A stretch of 64,000 nucleotides of DNA from DATBGZ01 sp963803115 (lineage in GTDB: Bacteria > Actinomycetota > Actinomycetes > Mycobacteriales > Micromonosporaceae): assembly GCA_963803115.1 (NCBI GenBank), contig CAWDLN010000027.1, forward strand, positions 145,782 to 209,781, given 5' to 3'. Below are positions 19,139 through 29,317 of this stretch, one piece after another (the first letter of the stretch is position 1; each line of letters opens with the position of its first letter). The notes under the pieces were generated by a model, which was not told the origin of the DNA, searched no databases, and saw only the letters and a list, made by a program, of their open reading frames with translations. The position numbers and the translations under genes are program-made.

Positions 19139-19172
19139 GCGCCGATCATGTCCTGCAAGACATGGTCGGCGC
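19139..19172. terminator. Hairpin between convergent genes
   Basis: GCGCCGATCATGTC (19139-19152) pairs with 19159-19172 (13 of 14) across the loop CTGCAA. It lies between the MaoC stop and the stop of the acyl-CoA dehydrogenase at 19185. Confidence 0.65.
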
Positions 19173-19184
19173 TGGGGTTAGGAC

Positions 19185-20261
19185 TCACAGGCCCAGGTCG
19201 ACCAGGCCCGCCAAGATATGCCGGTGACGGTCGGCGGTGCCGAAGGCGATCGCGTCGGCCTTAGCCCGTTTGAGGAACAGGTGCGCCGGGTGCTCCCAGG
19301 TAAATCCGATGCCGCCGTGGAGTTGCACGCACTCCTCCGCTGCCTTGACCGCGGCCGGTGAGCTGAACGCCTGCGCCAGGCTCGCCGCGACCGGCAGGTC
19401 CGCATCGCCGTCGGCCACACACGCGGCGGCGTAGCGGGCCACCGCTCGAACCTGGGTCAGCTCCACCCAGACATCGGCCAGGCGGTGCTTGAGCGCCTGG
19501 AAGGAGCCTACTGGTCGGGCGAACTGGTGCCGGACCTTCAGGTACTCGACGGTCGTGTCGAGGCACCATTCCGACAGACCGAGCTGCTCGGAGGCGAGCA
19601 GGGCCGCGCCCGCGGTGAGAGCGGCGTCGACGGCGGCGGTGCCATTCGCGACGTCAGCGATCCGTTGAGCGGCGGCGCCGTCGAACCGGACATCGGCCAG
19701 CGGCCGGGTCAGGTCGAGCGAGACGACCGGCGTACGGACGACCGCGTCCGCCGTGGCGTCAACCAGGTAGAGCCCGTCGCCGGTCGGCACGACCAGCAGC
19801 GTGGCCGCTAAAGCGTCGGCGACACCAGCGACCGCACCGGAGAGACGACCGTCCACTGTAGATACTTGCGGCAGCGGTCCTCCGGCGAAGGGCACCGTGA
19901 GCACGGCGATGCTCTCCCCGGCCGCGAGCTTGGCCAGCGGGTCCGCCGCCTCACAGGCGAGCAGCGCAGTGGTTGCCACGACCGCACTGGACAAGAACGG
20001 TACCGGCGACACGGCTCGGCCAAGCTCCTCCAGAACCACGGCGGTCTCGCACAAGCTGGCACCGCCGCCGCCGAAACGCTCAGGAATCGCCATGCCCGCC
20101 AGTCCCATCTCGCCGGCGAGCGTGCGCCAGAGGCCCTGGTTGTAGGGCTCACCGGACTCGATGTTCGCGAGCACGCGACTCACGGGGCTGCGCTGGGCGA
20201 GCATGTCGCGGACGCTCGCGCGCAGCTCGTTCTCGACGTCGCTGTAGAGGAGGTTGATCAT
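19185..20261 (-). CDS. Acyl-CoA dehydrogenase, small-subunit type
   Basis: About 358 residues from ATG 20261, which overlaps the upstream gene's TGA (ATGA). It carries the ACAD fold but with the shortened, divergent C-terminus CVQLHGGIGFTWEHPAHLFLKR instead of the EGTS motif. Paired ACADs of this kind form alpha2beta2 enzymes in actinobacterial steroid and lipid breakdown (for example FadE26-FadE27), where one partner supplies the catalytic Glu. The overlap and pairing suggest a heteromeric enzyme with the 20258-21454 product; this is inference. Confidence 0.9.
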   Translation of the reverse strand: MINLLYSDVENELRASVRDMLAQRSPVSRVLANIESGEPYNQGLWRTLAGEMGLAGMAIPERFGGGGASLCETAVVLEELGRAVSPVPFLSSAVVATTALLACEAADPLAKLAAGESIAVLTVPFAGGPLPQVSTVDGRLSGAVAGVADALAATLLVVPTGDGLYLVDATADAVVRTPVVSLDLTRPLADVRFDGAAAQRIADVANGTAAVDAALTAGAALLASEQLGLSEWCLDTTVEYLKVRHQFARPVGSFQALKHRLADVWVELTQVRAVARYAAACVADGDADLPVAASLAQAFSSPAAVKAAEECVQLHGGIGFTWEHPAHLFLKRAKADAIAFGTADRHRHILAGLVDLGL

Positions 20262-21454
20262 TTGCTCAGGTCCTTCCACGGCACGTCGACATCGACCCGC
20301 GGCTCGGACGGCAGCCCGAGCACGCGCTCGGCCACGATGTTGCGCAGGATCTCCGAGGTGCCGCCCTCGATGGAGTTGCCCTTCGCCCGTAGGTATCGGA
20401 ATCCCGCCGAGCGACCGAACATGTCCACTTCGGTGGGACGGCGCATCGTCCAGTCGTCGTAGCGGAGGCCCGCAGCGCCGGATAGCTCGAGCTCCACACC
20501 CGTGATCTCCTGATTGAGCCGGGCGAACGTGAGCTTCTGGGCCGACCCCTCGGGCCCCGGGTTCCCGGCGGATAGCTGCTGACGCAGGCGTTCACCGGCG
20601 AGTCGGGCCGCTTCGGCGGCGACCCACAGCCTCAGCACGGTGTCCTGAGCACCCGCGGTGCGCACCTCGGCCTGATTGCGCCACAGGCGGGTCAGACCCC
20701 CGATCATGCCGCCCTCGCGGGGCAGCGACCCGCCGCCGATGGCGACCCGCTCGTTCATCAGGGTTGTCTGCGCGACCCGCCAGCCCTCGCCGACATCGCC
20801 CAGGCGCAGGCTGTCGGGGATTCGCACGTCGGTCAGGAAAACCTCGTTGAACTCCGCCTCTCCCGTGAGCTGGCGCAGCGGCCGCACCTCGACGCCGGGG
20901 GCCTTCATGTCGCACAGAAAGTACGTCATGCCCCGGTGCTTGGGCACGTCCGGGTTGGAGCGGGTGACCAGGATGGCCCAGTCTGCCTCGTGTGCCAAGG
21001 AGGTCCAGACCTTCTGTCCACTGACGACCCACGTGTCCCCGTCGAGGACCGCCCGGGTACCGAGGTTGGCCAGGTCGGATCCCGCACCGGGCTCAGAGAA
21101 GAGCTGGCACCACACCTCGGCACCCGTCCACAGTGGACGAAGGAACCGCCGCTTCTGCTCGTCCGTACCGTGGCGCAGGATGGTCGGCGCGGCCATGCCC
21201 AGACCGATGCCGTTCAGGCGTGGGTTGTTGTCGGGAGCCCCGGCGGCGTAAAACGCCTTGTCCACCACGGGTTGCAGCGACCGGGGCGCGTCGAGGCCGC
21301 CTAGCCCGACCGGGAAGTGGACCCAGGCCAGGCCCGCGTCGAACCGAGCCTGGAGGAACTGCAGCCGGTCCATGCTGGCCGGTGGGTGCGTGGCGAGGAA
21401 GTCGCGAAGCCGCGTCTCGATCCCGGCCGCATCCAGGTCAGCCACGGGGACCAC
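20258..21454 (-). CDS. Acyl-CoA dehydrogenase, large-subunit type
   Basis: 398 residues with FAD/substrate motifs CQLFSEPGAGSDLANLGT and WVVSGQKVWTSLAHEADW, and the C-terminal GNSIEGGTSEILRNIVAERV. The start is GTG 21454 or GTG 21445, overlapping the SDR stop by up to 17 bases. It likely works with the overlapping downstream partner (19185-20261). The operon order is SDR, large ACAD, small ACAD. Confidence 0.93.
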   Translation of the reverse strand: MVPVADLDAAGIETRLRDFLATHPPASMDRLQFLQARFDAGLAWVHFPVGLGGLDAPRSLQPVVDKAFYAAGAPDNNPRLNGIGLGMAAPTILRHGTDEQKRRFLRPLWTGAEVWCQLFSEPGAGSDLANLGTRAVLDGDTWVVSGQKVWTSLAHEADWAILVTRSNPDVPKHRGMTYFLCDMKAPGVEVRPLRQLTGEAEFNEVFLTDVRIPDSLRLGDVGEGWRVAQTTLMNERVAIGGGSLPREGGMIGGLTRLWRNQAEVRTAGAQDTVLRLWVAAEAARLAGERLRQQLSAGNPGPEGSAQKLTFARLNQEITGVELELSGAAGLRYDDWTMRRPTEVDMFGRSAGFRYLRAKGNSIEGGTSEILRNIVAERVLGLPSEPRVDVDVPWKDLSK

Positions 21455-22190
21455 CGGCGACGTACAGGACCTGGCCCGACACGAAGCCGGCGCCCTCGCT
21501 CACCAGGAACGAGACCGCGTTGGCGATGTCCTCCGGCTGGCCCACACGGCGCACCGGGATCTGCGCCGCTGCACCCTCCTTGAAGGCTTCGAAGTCAACC
21601 CCCATGCGGGCCGCTGTGGCCGCGGTCATCTCGGTGGCGATGAACCCAGGAGCGATGGCGTTCGCGGTCACACCGAACGGTCCAAGTTCGATCGCGAGGG
21701 TCTTGGCCAGTCCCTGTAGCCCGGCCTTCGCCGCGGAGTAGTTGGCCTGGCCGCGGTTGCCCAGCGCCGAGGTCGAGGAAAGGTTGACGATGCGGCCCCA
21801 GCTCTGGTCGACCATGTGCTTCTGGCATGCGCGGCTCATCAGGAACGCGCCGCGCAGGTGCACGGCCATCACGGTTTCCCAGTCGTCATCGGTCATCTTG
21901 AAGAGCAGGTTGTCCCGGATGACCCCGGCGTTGTTGACCAGGACAGCCGGCGGGCCCAACTCGGCGGCGATCCGTTCGACCGCGGCCGTGACGGCGGCGG
22001 CGTCCGAGACATCCGCACCCACGGCAAGCGCCTTTCCGCCGGCCGCCGTGATGCGCTCGACCGTGTCCTTGCACGAGGCCTCTTCGAGGTCGAGCACAGC
22101 GACCGCGAAGCCGTCCGCGGCCAACTTGACCGAGACGGCGGCGCCGATCCCGCGAGCACCGCCGGTGACGACCGCAACCTTTCCAGACAT
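21438..22190 (-). CDS. SDR-family 3-oxoacyl/3-hydroxyacyl reductase (FabG-like)
   Basis: 250 residues. NAD(P)-binding GGARGIG and NNAG motifs, catalytic Ser in VNLSSTSALG and YSAAK (Tyr-x3-Lys). The C-terminus GQVLYVAGG fits FabG-type enzymes. ATG 22190 has GAGGAG upstream. In this degradation cluster it probably oxidises the 3-hydroxyacyl-CoA made by a hydratase. Confidence 0.92.
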   Translation of the reverse strand: MSGKVAVVTGGARGIGAAVSVKLAADGFAVAVLDLEEASCKDTVERITAAGGKALAVGADVSDAAAVTAAVERIAAELGPPAVLVNNAGVIRDNLLFKMTDDDWETVMAVHLRGAFLMSRACQKHMVDQSWGRIVNLSSTSALGNRGQANYSAAKAGLQGLAKTLAIELGPFGVTANAIAPGFIATEMTAATAARMGVDFEAFKEGAAAQIPVRRVGQPEDIANAVSFLVSEGAGFVSGQVLYVAGGPRG

Positions 22191-22237
22191 ATAGCTACTC
22201 CTCTATGAATGACCACTGTGGAGAGTCACGCCGCCTA

Positions 22238-23453
<1,216 letters not shown>

Positions 23454-23501
23454 CGTTCCCGCCTCTCCCTGGCTCGGCCTGGCTCGCAACGCACCTGCTG
23501 C

Positions 23502-24329
23502 TCAGTGTGCGGCCCGGTATTCCTGGAGCTTGGCCCAGGTCCGGCGCATTCCGTTGAGCCAACGATCCCGGTCACTCGCCCGACGCTGTTCGTACTCGGC
23601 GACCTGCGGGTGCGGCAGGATCAGGAACCGCCCCTCCGACCACGCGGCCACCACCGCATCGGCGACCTCGGAGGTCTGAATGAAACCGCCCGCGGCCATC
23701 ACCGCGGAGTCTGCGCCGAACTCGGCGGTCATCGCCGTATGCACGCCCTGAGGGCAAAGGCAGGAGACATTGATCCCGGCATCACCGTGTTGGATGGCAA
23801 GCCATTCGGCGAGCGCCACCGAGCCGTGCTTGGTGGCCGAGTACGGGGCGGCATCCATCTCGGTGAGCAGCCCAGCCGCCGACGCAGTGATCATGAGGTG
23901 ACCGCTGCCTCGAGCGAGCATCAACGGGAGTACGTGGCGGGCCACGTAAACGTGGGCGAGGACGTGCACCCGAAACGTCGCATCCCAGCTGGCGTTATCG
24001 CCCAGTCCCGGACTACCGGCGATGCCGGCATTGGAGCACCGAATGTCGATCGGCCCAACCTCGCGGTCGATGCGTTCCGCCGTCGCCCGGACCGCGTCCT
24101 CGTCAGTGACGTCGAGGGCGATCCCCACGCCACCGGGGATTCCGGCCGCCACCGTCTGGGCACCGGCGGCATCCCGATCGGCTACCACCACCGCCCGCGC
24201 TCCTTCGGCCGCGAGGCGCTCGGCGAGGGCCCGCCCGATCCCACTCGCTCCGCCCGTGACGACCGCAACCGCTCCTTCCAATCGCGTGACGCGTCCTGGT
24301 GAACTCGCGCTGCGCGGTGTCTCGGACAT
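23502..24329 (-). CDS. SDR-family oxidoreductase
   Basis: About 275 residues from ATG 24329 (AGGAG upstream), beginning SETPRSASSPGRVTRLEGA. GGASGIG cofactor motif, SNAG in place of NNAG, catalytic Ser in ITASAAGLL and YSATK. It has a C-terminal extension ending RTWAKLQEYRAAH. Probably oxidises a hydroxyl group on a lipid-like substrate, judging from the ACAD neighbours. It ends 49 bp before the ACAD start, so the two may be co-transcribed. Confidence 0.9.
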   Translation of the reverse strand: MSETPRSASSPGRVTRLEGAVAVVTGGASGIGRALAERLAAEGARAVVVADRDAAGAQTVAAGIPGGVGIALDVTDEDAVRATAERIDREVGPIDIRCSNAGIAGSPGLGDNASWDATFRVHVLAHVYVARHVLPLMLARGSGHLMITASAAGLLTEMDAAPYSATKHGSVALAEWLAIQHGDAGINVSCLCPQGVHTAMTAEFGADSAVMAAGGFIQTSEVADAVVAAWSEGRFLILPHPQVAEYEQRRASDRDRWLNGMRRTWAKLQEYRAAH

Positions 24330-24915
24330 GCGTCTCCTCGAAGAACGACTGAGCGAACCGGCCAGTAACATGCACCCGAGGTGCAATATAGTGCGCGCTG
24401 GTCGACGCCGGGAAGTGTGAGGTATTCGATCGATGGGCAGGATCGATCGGATGGGCCGGCGCACGACGCACCGGCCCACCACTCACCACATCGGACACTC
24501 CCTGGCCACATGAATGAGTGCCCGTGTTGTCGCGGCGACGCATACCGCGACAAGCCCGGCGCAATGCCCACCGCCGGCCGTCCGATGCCGTGAGGGTGCA
24601 TCCTGACGGGACGGCGGCGGGACAGACTTACGACGGTAGTTAACAAACTAACGGTGATAGTCCCGCCGCACCAGCCCTCTCTGCCAGCCACTACCCGCGG
24701 GGCGGTCAGATTCTCCACCGGCGTCGAGTGAGTGATCGGTCACGCCGGCGCTCGCTTCCCAGAGAGTGTCGGCTCCGCTACCGTCGAGCACGGCCCTCGC
24801 GGCCCGCCCGGATCGCCCTGCTCCATGGTCCCGGCATGACACGTCAGTGGGCCCGGCTCATCGGCCAGCAGCCGGGCCCATTGATCTGGAGGCTTGTCCA
24901 CAATGGACGACAAGC
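24330..24915. other. Gene-free stretch with operator-like elements
   Basis: I see no convincing gene in this 586 bp. It contains an inverted repeat TGCACC-CGA-GGTGCA (24371-24385) 42 bp before the SDR start, an AAACTAAC-N5-TAGT element at 24645-24661 resembling the TetR operator at 17.8 kb, and a GTCCACAATGGAC palindrome at 24896-24908. Confidence 0.6.
24371..24385 (-). promoter_or_regulatory. Inverted repeat upstream of SDR gene
   Basis: TGCACC-CGA-GGTGCA, 6 bp arms with a 3 bp spacer, 42 bp upstream of the SDR ATG at 24329; a plausible repressor or MerR-type site. Confidence 0.4.
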
Positions 24916-25760
24916 TCACGTCTCGTACTGCTCCTCCGGCGCGTCGATGTCGCGCACCGACACGACGTGGACGTACGGGATCAGTTCGCCGTTCACCGGA
25001 TCCGATCGGCCTGGTCGGTGTACGTGCCGATCACCTCGACCCACTGGTCCGGCGGCGAGGATGCCGGGGAGGTCGCCGGTGAGCCCGATCTTGATGGGGC
25101 GGGCGTCGGCGGCGCAACAGCCCACCACGAGCCGGGCCAGGTAGGGCTCGCCCCGGGCGCCGGCGATAACGAAGCCGGTGAGCTGGAGCCGACGGCCGCT
25201 CAATGAGCGACCCCGGTCGAAAACCGCGCGGGCGGCATAGTCCATAAGGGACACTCGTACGGGGTCGCCCGCCGGAAGGGTCGCGAAGTCCGATCCGCTG
25301 GCGGCCGAAAGCGCCGTGCCGTTACGGATGGCCTGGAACGAGCCGAGTGCGGGGGAGAGAACAGGAGGAGCGCCAGCGCGGGCACCAGCAGCAGCCATCC
25401 GACCCGGGACGTCTCGTGCTGGTGCTCGGCGAGTTCCTCCTCCGGTTCACTCGCCTGGTCCGGTGTGGGCTCCTCGTCGAAACCCTCGTGTGCCGCCGCG
25501 GCCCGGCCCGCTGCCGCGGCCCGCTCCCGTGGTCGGCTTCGTGGTGGTCCCGATCGGCTACGGGGGCCGGCACGGCGCTCGAAGTCTTGATGCTGGCGCC
25601 ACAGCGTGATGCCGGCGACCGCGACCAGGACCACGCCCGCGATGACGAGCAGTGGCAGATGGCTCGGCTTGACGTAGCGCACATAGCTGCCGGTCACAGC
25701 GACCTTCAGCAAGGTGCCGCCAACCAGCAGCAGCAGTACCGCCTGCGTGTCCCGTCGCAT
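24916..25760 (-). CDS. TIGR03943-family protein, partner of UPF0718 permease (frameshifted)
   Basis: From ATG 25760: two N-terminal membrane helices (AVLLLLVGGTLLKVAVTG, LLVIAGVVLVAVAGITLW), an acidic Pro/Glu-rich linker, a third helix (WLLLVPALALLLFSPP), then a soluble domain with GRRLQLTGFVIAGARGEPYLA, RLVVGCCAADARPIKI and a C-terminal NGELIPYVHVVSVRDI. This matches the TIGR03943/DUF1980 partner usually encoded with UPF0718 permeases. Breaks lie near 25365 and 25000-25050. The two probably act together in envelope transport or metal handling; the substrate is unknown. Confidence 0.8.
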
Positions 25761-26777
25761 TACAAAAGCACCGCCCCGACGAGTAGCGGCCATGAGCACG
25801 CCGAGAACAAGCGTCGCCGGCGCGAACCGGAGCGCGAACCGGGGGCCGAACGAGCCGACCTGCATCGCGAAGAGCTTGAGGTCGACCATCGGGCCGACAA
25901 CCAGGAAGGCCAGCCGGGCGGTGAGCGAGAACTGGGTCAGCGATGCGGCCACGAACGCGTCGGCCTCTGAGCAGATCGACAGCAGTACGGCCAACAGCGC
26001 CATCGCGATGACCGCGAAGAAACCGCTGTCGGCGATTGCCTCGAGCCAGCGGGGCGGCATGGTCACATTGAGCACGGCCGCGGCGAACGCTCCGACCACC
26101 AGGAAGCCGCCCGCCTGTATCACGTCGTGGCGGCAGGTGGCCCAGAACGCCGACCAGCCACGCTCGGCGTGTGGATCGGGACCGCTGCGGCCGCCAGCCA
26201 TTCCGGTCGTCCCAGCCGCAGCCACAGCCAGCCCATGCCGACCGCCGTGAGCAGGCTCGCGCACGAACCGGGCGACGACCATCGCCGGCTCGCCCGGGAA
26301 GGCGACCGCGGTCGAGACAAGCACCACCGGGTTGATCGCCGGAGAGGAGAGCAGGAACGCGAACGCGGCGGCCGGAGCGACCCCGCGCCGGATGAGGGCG
26401 CCCGCGACCGGGACCGAGCCGCACTCGCACGCGGGTAGCACCACGCCGGCCGCGCCGGCCACCGGCACCGCCGCCGCGGCTCGCTTCGGGAGCACCCGGT
26501 CGAAGAACCGCGGTGGCAGGAACGCGGTGATGGCGGCGGAGAGCACGGTGCCCAACACGAGGAACGGCAGCGCTTGGACGATCACCGAGACGAAGACGGT
26601 GACCAACGTCGATGCCCGGGGCGAGGAGAGCAGGTCAACCAGCCATCCGCGCAGGACGAGAACCGTGAGCACGACGAGTGCGAGCATCTCGACGGATCCG
26701 AAGCGCCGGCGCCATCGGATGGCCGCGCTCGGCCGTACCTCCGCCGGTCGTGTTGGTTCGGAATCCAGAGCGGTCAC
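25760..26777 (-). CDS. UPF0718 (DUF318) permease
   Basis: GTG 26777 follows AGGAAGGCGAT. About eight membrane helices; hallmark motifs are LPACECGSVPVAGALIRRGV, LLSSPAINPVVL and ICSEADAFVAASL. Two compensating shifts (near 26265 and 26175) scramble about 30 residues; the alternative frame there reads ASLLTAVGMGWLWLRL, the expected helix. The end is uncertain: a TAA at 25762-25760 overlaps the next ATG (TAATG) in the frame expected for such pairs, but the present frame reads straight into the partner protein. Confidence 0.82.
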
Positions 26778-26800
26778 GTCATCGCCTTCCTGCTCCACAT

Positions 26801-26850
26801 TCCGCACCGTCGCGGGCTCAGGCTATCCGCACCGTCGCGGGCTCAGGCTA
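26801..26850. repeat. Perfect 25 bp tandem duplication
   Basis: TCCGCACCGTCGCGGGCTCA plus GGCTA occurs twice in succession (26801-26825 and 26826-26850). The second copy includes the stop codon of the oxidoreductase; the first lies in the spacer before the permease. Confidence 0.9.
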
Positions 26851-27762
26851 ACGGTGACCGCCAGCCGCGCGCCACGCCACGTCGGCTTCGGCCCGGGCGA
26901 GCACCGCGACCACGTCGCGGCCGAACCGCACGTCGCACGGATGCTCCCGGCCACCGGCGGCCACCGTGGCGAGCAGCTCGTCTATCGCCACCGCGAACGC
27001 GGTTGCCGGCGAGACATCCGGCTGCGGTACGTTCACCCACCCGTCCTGTCCCGAGAGCTCGGTGGTGAACCCGACCGCGCCGGCGGGCGCATCGACGGTC
27101 AGCATGAGATGACTCACCGGACCATCGTCGCCGGCGCGTGCAGAGCCATGTCTCAACAGCACGTGGGTGGTGGAGCGGGGGGCCGACATCGCCGCCACGT
27201 CATGCACCGGTCCGAGTACCGGCAGCAGAACGGCCAAGGCGTGCGGGCCCACGTCCCAAAGGCCGCCCTTGTCCCGTCGCCACAGCGAGGACGCGTACGG
27301 ACTGCCGGACGCGAATATCGAGCCACACAACGTCGCCCGGCCGGCGTCCCAGGACTGCCCGACCGCGGATTCGAGGAATGCCGTTACTGGTGCTGTGTAC
27401 CGCGCGGTGAAGAAGATCAGCGACGCCACGCCAGCCCGCTCCACAGCGGCGACGACCGAGTCGGCGTCGGCCACGTTGAGCGCCAACGGCTTGTCCAGCA
27501 AGAGATGTCGCCGCGCCTGTGCGGCTCGCACCGCCAACTGGGCCTGGATGTCGGGGGGAAGCGCGATGGCGACCGCGTCGACGTCCGCGATGAGGTCGTC
27601 GGCGTCGGCGAACGCCCTGGTGTCCAACGTTCGTGCCAGCTCCGCGGCCTTGTCGGGATTGCGGCCCCACACGCCGACGAGATCCACGTCCGGGTGTGCG
27701 GCGAGCGCCGCCCCGTGCGTCACGGCCGCCCAGTATCCCGTGCCGAACAACCCGAACTTCAT
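26848..27762 (-). CDS. Gfo/Idh/MocA-family oxidoreductase
   Basis: 304 residues from ATG 27762. N-terminal Rossmann domain MKFGLFGTGYWAAVTHG, LVGVWGRNPDKA and the Gfo/Idh/MocA motif LLLDKPLALN (usual EKP, here DKP). The C-terminal alpha/beta domain has the GGLWDVGPHALAVLLPV His. It should oxidise or reduce a sugar-like substrate with NAD(P); the substrate cannot be told. It ends inside the 25 bp tandem duplication. Confidence 0.9.
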   Translation of the reverse strand: MKFGLFGTGYWAAVTHGAALAAHPDVDLVGVWGRNPDKAAELARTLDTRAFADADDLIADVDAVAIALPPDIQAQLAVRAAQARRHLLLDKPLALNVADADSVVAAVERAGVASLIFFTARYTAPVTAFLESAVGQSWDAGRATLCGSIFASGSPYASSLWRRDKGGLWDVGPHALAVLLPVLGPVHDVAAMSAPRSTTHVLLRHGSARAGDDGPVSHLMLTVDAPAGAVGFTTELSGQDGWVNVPQPDVSPATAFAVAIDELLATVAAGGREHPCDVRFGRDVVAVLARAEADVAWRAAGGHR

Positions 27763-27874
27763 TCGTCGGATCGTAGCCGCGCCTCCCTTGCGAGCCGACC
27801 AGCACGTGTTTGGCGAGCGCTTCGGTCGGGCATCTGGTGGTGACGGTGCCGTTGACCTGATCGGAGGGCCCCCC

Positions 27875-28246
27875 ATGCTCACAACCAAGACCTCTCGCAA
27901 GCAGGCACTCGCGGCGCAGGCGTGGGACAACCTGAGCTCGGCGGCGGAGTCGGCCGGGCACTCCACCCGGGTCGCCGGCCGCCGGGCAGCGGGCTTCGTC
28001 GACGACGCGTCGGGCCGGGTCGGCGCCCGCGCGAAGGAGGCCCGTCGCCGCGCGAACGCTGCCATGGACGCACTGGCCGGGCGCCGCCCGCCGACACCGT
28101 GGGTGCTGCTCGCCGTGGCGGCCGGCATCGGCGCGGTCACGGGATTGGTGGCCGCCGCCTTCGGGCGCCGGCTCACCCCCGCCACCGGTGACGACCTGAT
28201 CGAACTGACCGACGAGGACGTCGACCTGCTCAGCTCCAGTCGCTGA
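27875..28246 (+). CDS. Small protein with one C-terminal membrane helix
   Basis: 123 residues from ATG 27875 with GGAGGG upstream. The first 70 residues are Ala/Arg-rich and helical (AWDNLSSAAESAGHSTRVAG, AKEARRRANAAMDAL), then a membrane helix WVLLAVAAGIGAVTGLVA and an acidic tail (LIELTDEDVDLLSSSR). It resembles actinobacterial YtxH- or DUF3618-like envelope stress proteins in shape only. Confidence 0.75.
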   Translation: MLTTKTSRKQALAAQAWDNLSSAAESAGHSTRVAGRRAAGFVDDASGRVGARAKEARRRANAAMDALAGRRPPTPWVLLAVAAGIGAVTGLVAAAFGRRLTPATGDDLIELTDEDVDLLSSSR

Positions 28247-28282
28247 GGCGGCGAGCGCGCTCGGCGGCATAGCCTGGGAATC

Positions 28283-29176
28283 GTGCGCCACCCAGTCGCG
28301 CTGGCCGACGCGCTCGCGTCGGGTCCGGTCGTCCTCGACGGCGGACTCGCGACCCAGCTCGAGGCGACCGGGCATGACCTCAGCGACGAGCTGTGGTCGG
28401 CCCGGCTCCTCGCCGATGCTCCCGAGGCCGTCGTCGCCGTTCACCGTGCCTACCTCGATGCGGGCGCCCGAGTCATCACGACGGCCAGCTATCAGGCGAG
28501 CCTGGCCGGGTTCGCACGGCGAGGCCTGGACGGTGCGGCGTTGATCGAGCGCAGCGTCGGGCTGGCCCGTGAGGCGATCGCCGATTTCCCTGGTCCATTG
28601 TGGATTGCCGCGTCGGTGGGTCCGTACGGTGCGACGCTGGCCGACGGCTCCGAGTACCGCGGCGACTATGGCCTTAGCCACGCCGAGCTGGTCCGCTTCC
28701 ATCGACCGCGGCTGGAGATCCTTGCCTCGGCCGAGCCCGATGTCCTCGCGCTCGAGACCGTGCCGGACGTACGGGAGGCCGAGGCGATGCTCGAGGCGCT
28801 CGATGGGCTCGACGTACCGGCCTGGCTGTCGTACACGGTCGACGGTGACCGGACCCGGGCCGGGCAGCCCCTGAGGGAGGCGTTCGCCCTGGCCGAGGGC
28901 CGAAAAAACCTCATCGCGGTCGGGGTCAACTGTTCTGCTCCGGTTGATGCGACGGCCGCCGTCGCCATCGCCGCCGAGACGAGCGGCAAGCCGGTGGTTG
29001 TCTACCCCAACAGCGGCGAGCGTTGGGACGCGCGAACTCGACAGTGGACGGGTCAGGCGGTCGACCCGACCGCGTCAATAGCACACTGGACCGCTGACGG
29101 AGCACGGCTCGTCGGCGGCTGCTGCCGGGTATCGCCGGCGACGATCGCCGCCCTGGCCCGTGCGCTGGTCGAGTGA
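28283..29176 (+). CDS. mmuM: Homocysteine S-methyltransferase
   Basis: 297 residues. The zinc/thiolate cysteines are in VGVNCSAP and the C-terminal VGGCCRVSP, as in MmuM/YagD. The N-terminus VVLDGGLATQLEATGHDL is the barrel start motif, and ITTASYQASLAGF follows. It methylates homocysteine to methionine, typically using S-methylmethionine. The start is GTG 28283, 37 bp after the preceding gene. Confidence 0.94.
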   Translation: MRHPVALADALASGPVVLDGGLATQLEATGHDLSDELWSARLLADAPEAVVAVHRAYLDAGARVITTASYQASLAGFARRGLDGAALIERSVGLAREAIADFPGPLWIAASVGPYGATLADGSEYRGDYGLSHAELVRFHRPRLEILASAEPDVLALETVPDVREAEAMLEALDGLDVPAWLSYTVDGDRTRAGQPLREAFALAEGRKNLIAVGVNCSAPVDATAAVAIAAETSGKPVVVYPNSGERWDARTRQWTGQAVDPTASIAHWTADGARLVGGCCRVSPATIAALARALVE

Positions 29177-29205
29177 ATCTTTGCTGTCGCGTACCGATAG
29201 CTACC

Positions 29206-29253
29206 TTGACGAATGGATGTCCAGGTGTATGGTGGCCCGAAATTGCCACATGC
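29206..29253 (+). promoter_or_regulatory. Promoter and TGCCACATGC element of the XRE gene
   Basis: TTGACG (29206-29211) and TATGGT (29228-29233), spacer 16 bp. The element TGCCACATGC at 29244-29253 falls just downstream of the -10 box, where a repressor would bind. The same 10-mer occurs upstream of the DUF397 gene. Confidence 0.5.
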
Positions 29254-29317
29254 AGTCGGCCATCGGCTGACCGCAGGTCGCACTGCCATCTGCCGTCTGG
29301 TCCGAGAGGGCGAGCGA

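Noticed and set aside
24381..24593. 70-codon plus-strand frame in the SDR upstream region
   Set aside because: No ribosome binding site, unnatural composition, and it overlaps the SDR promoter elements.
24890..24910. Replication origin suggested by a perfect DnaA-box-like TTGTCCACA
   Set aside because: Single box, no dnaA/dnaN/gyrB neighbours and no AT-rich unwinding region.
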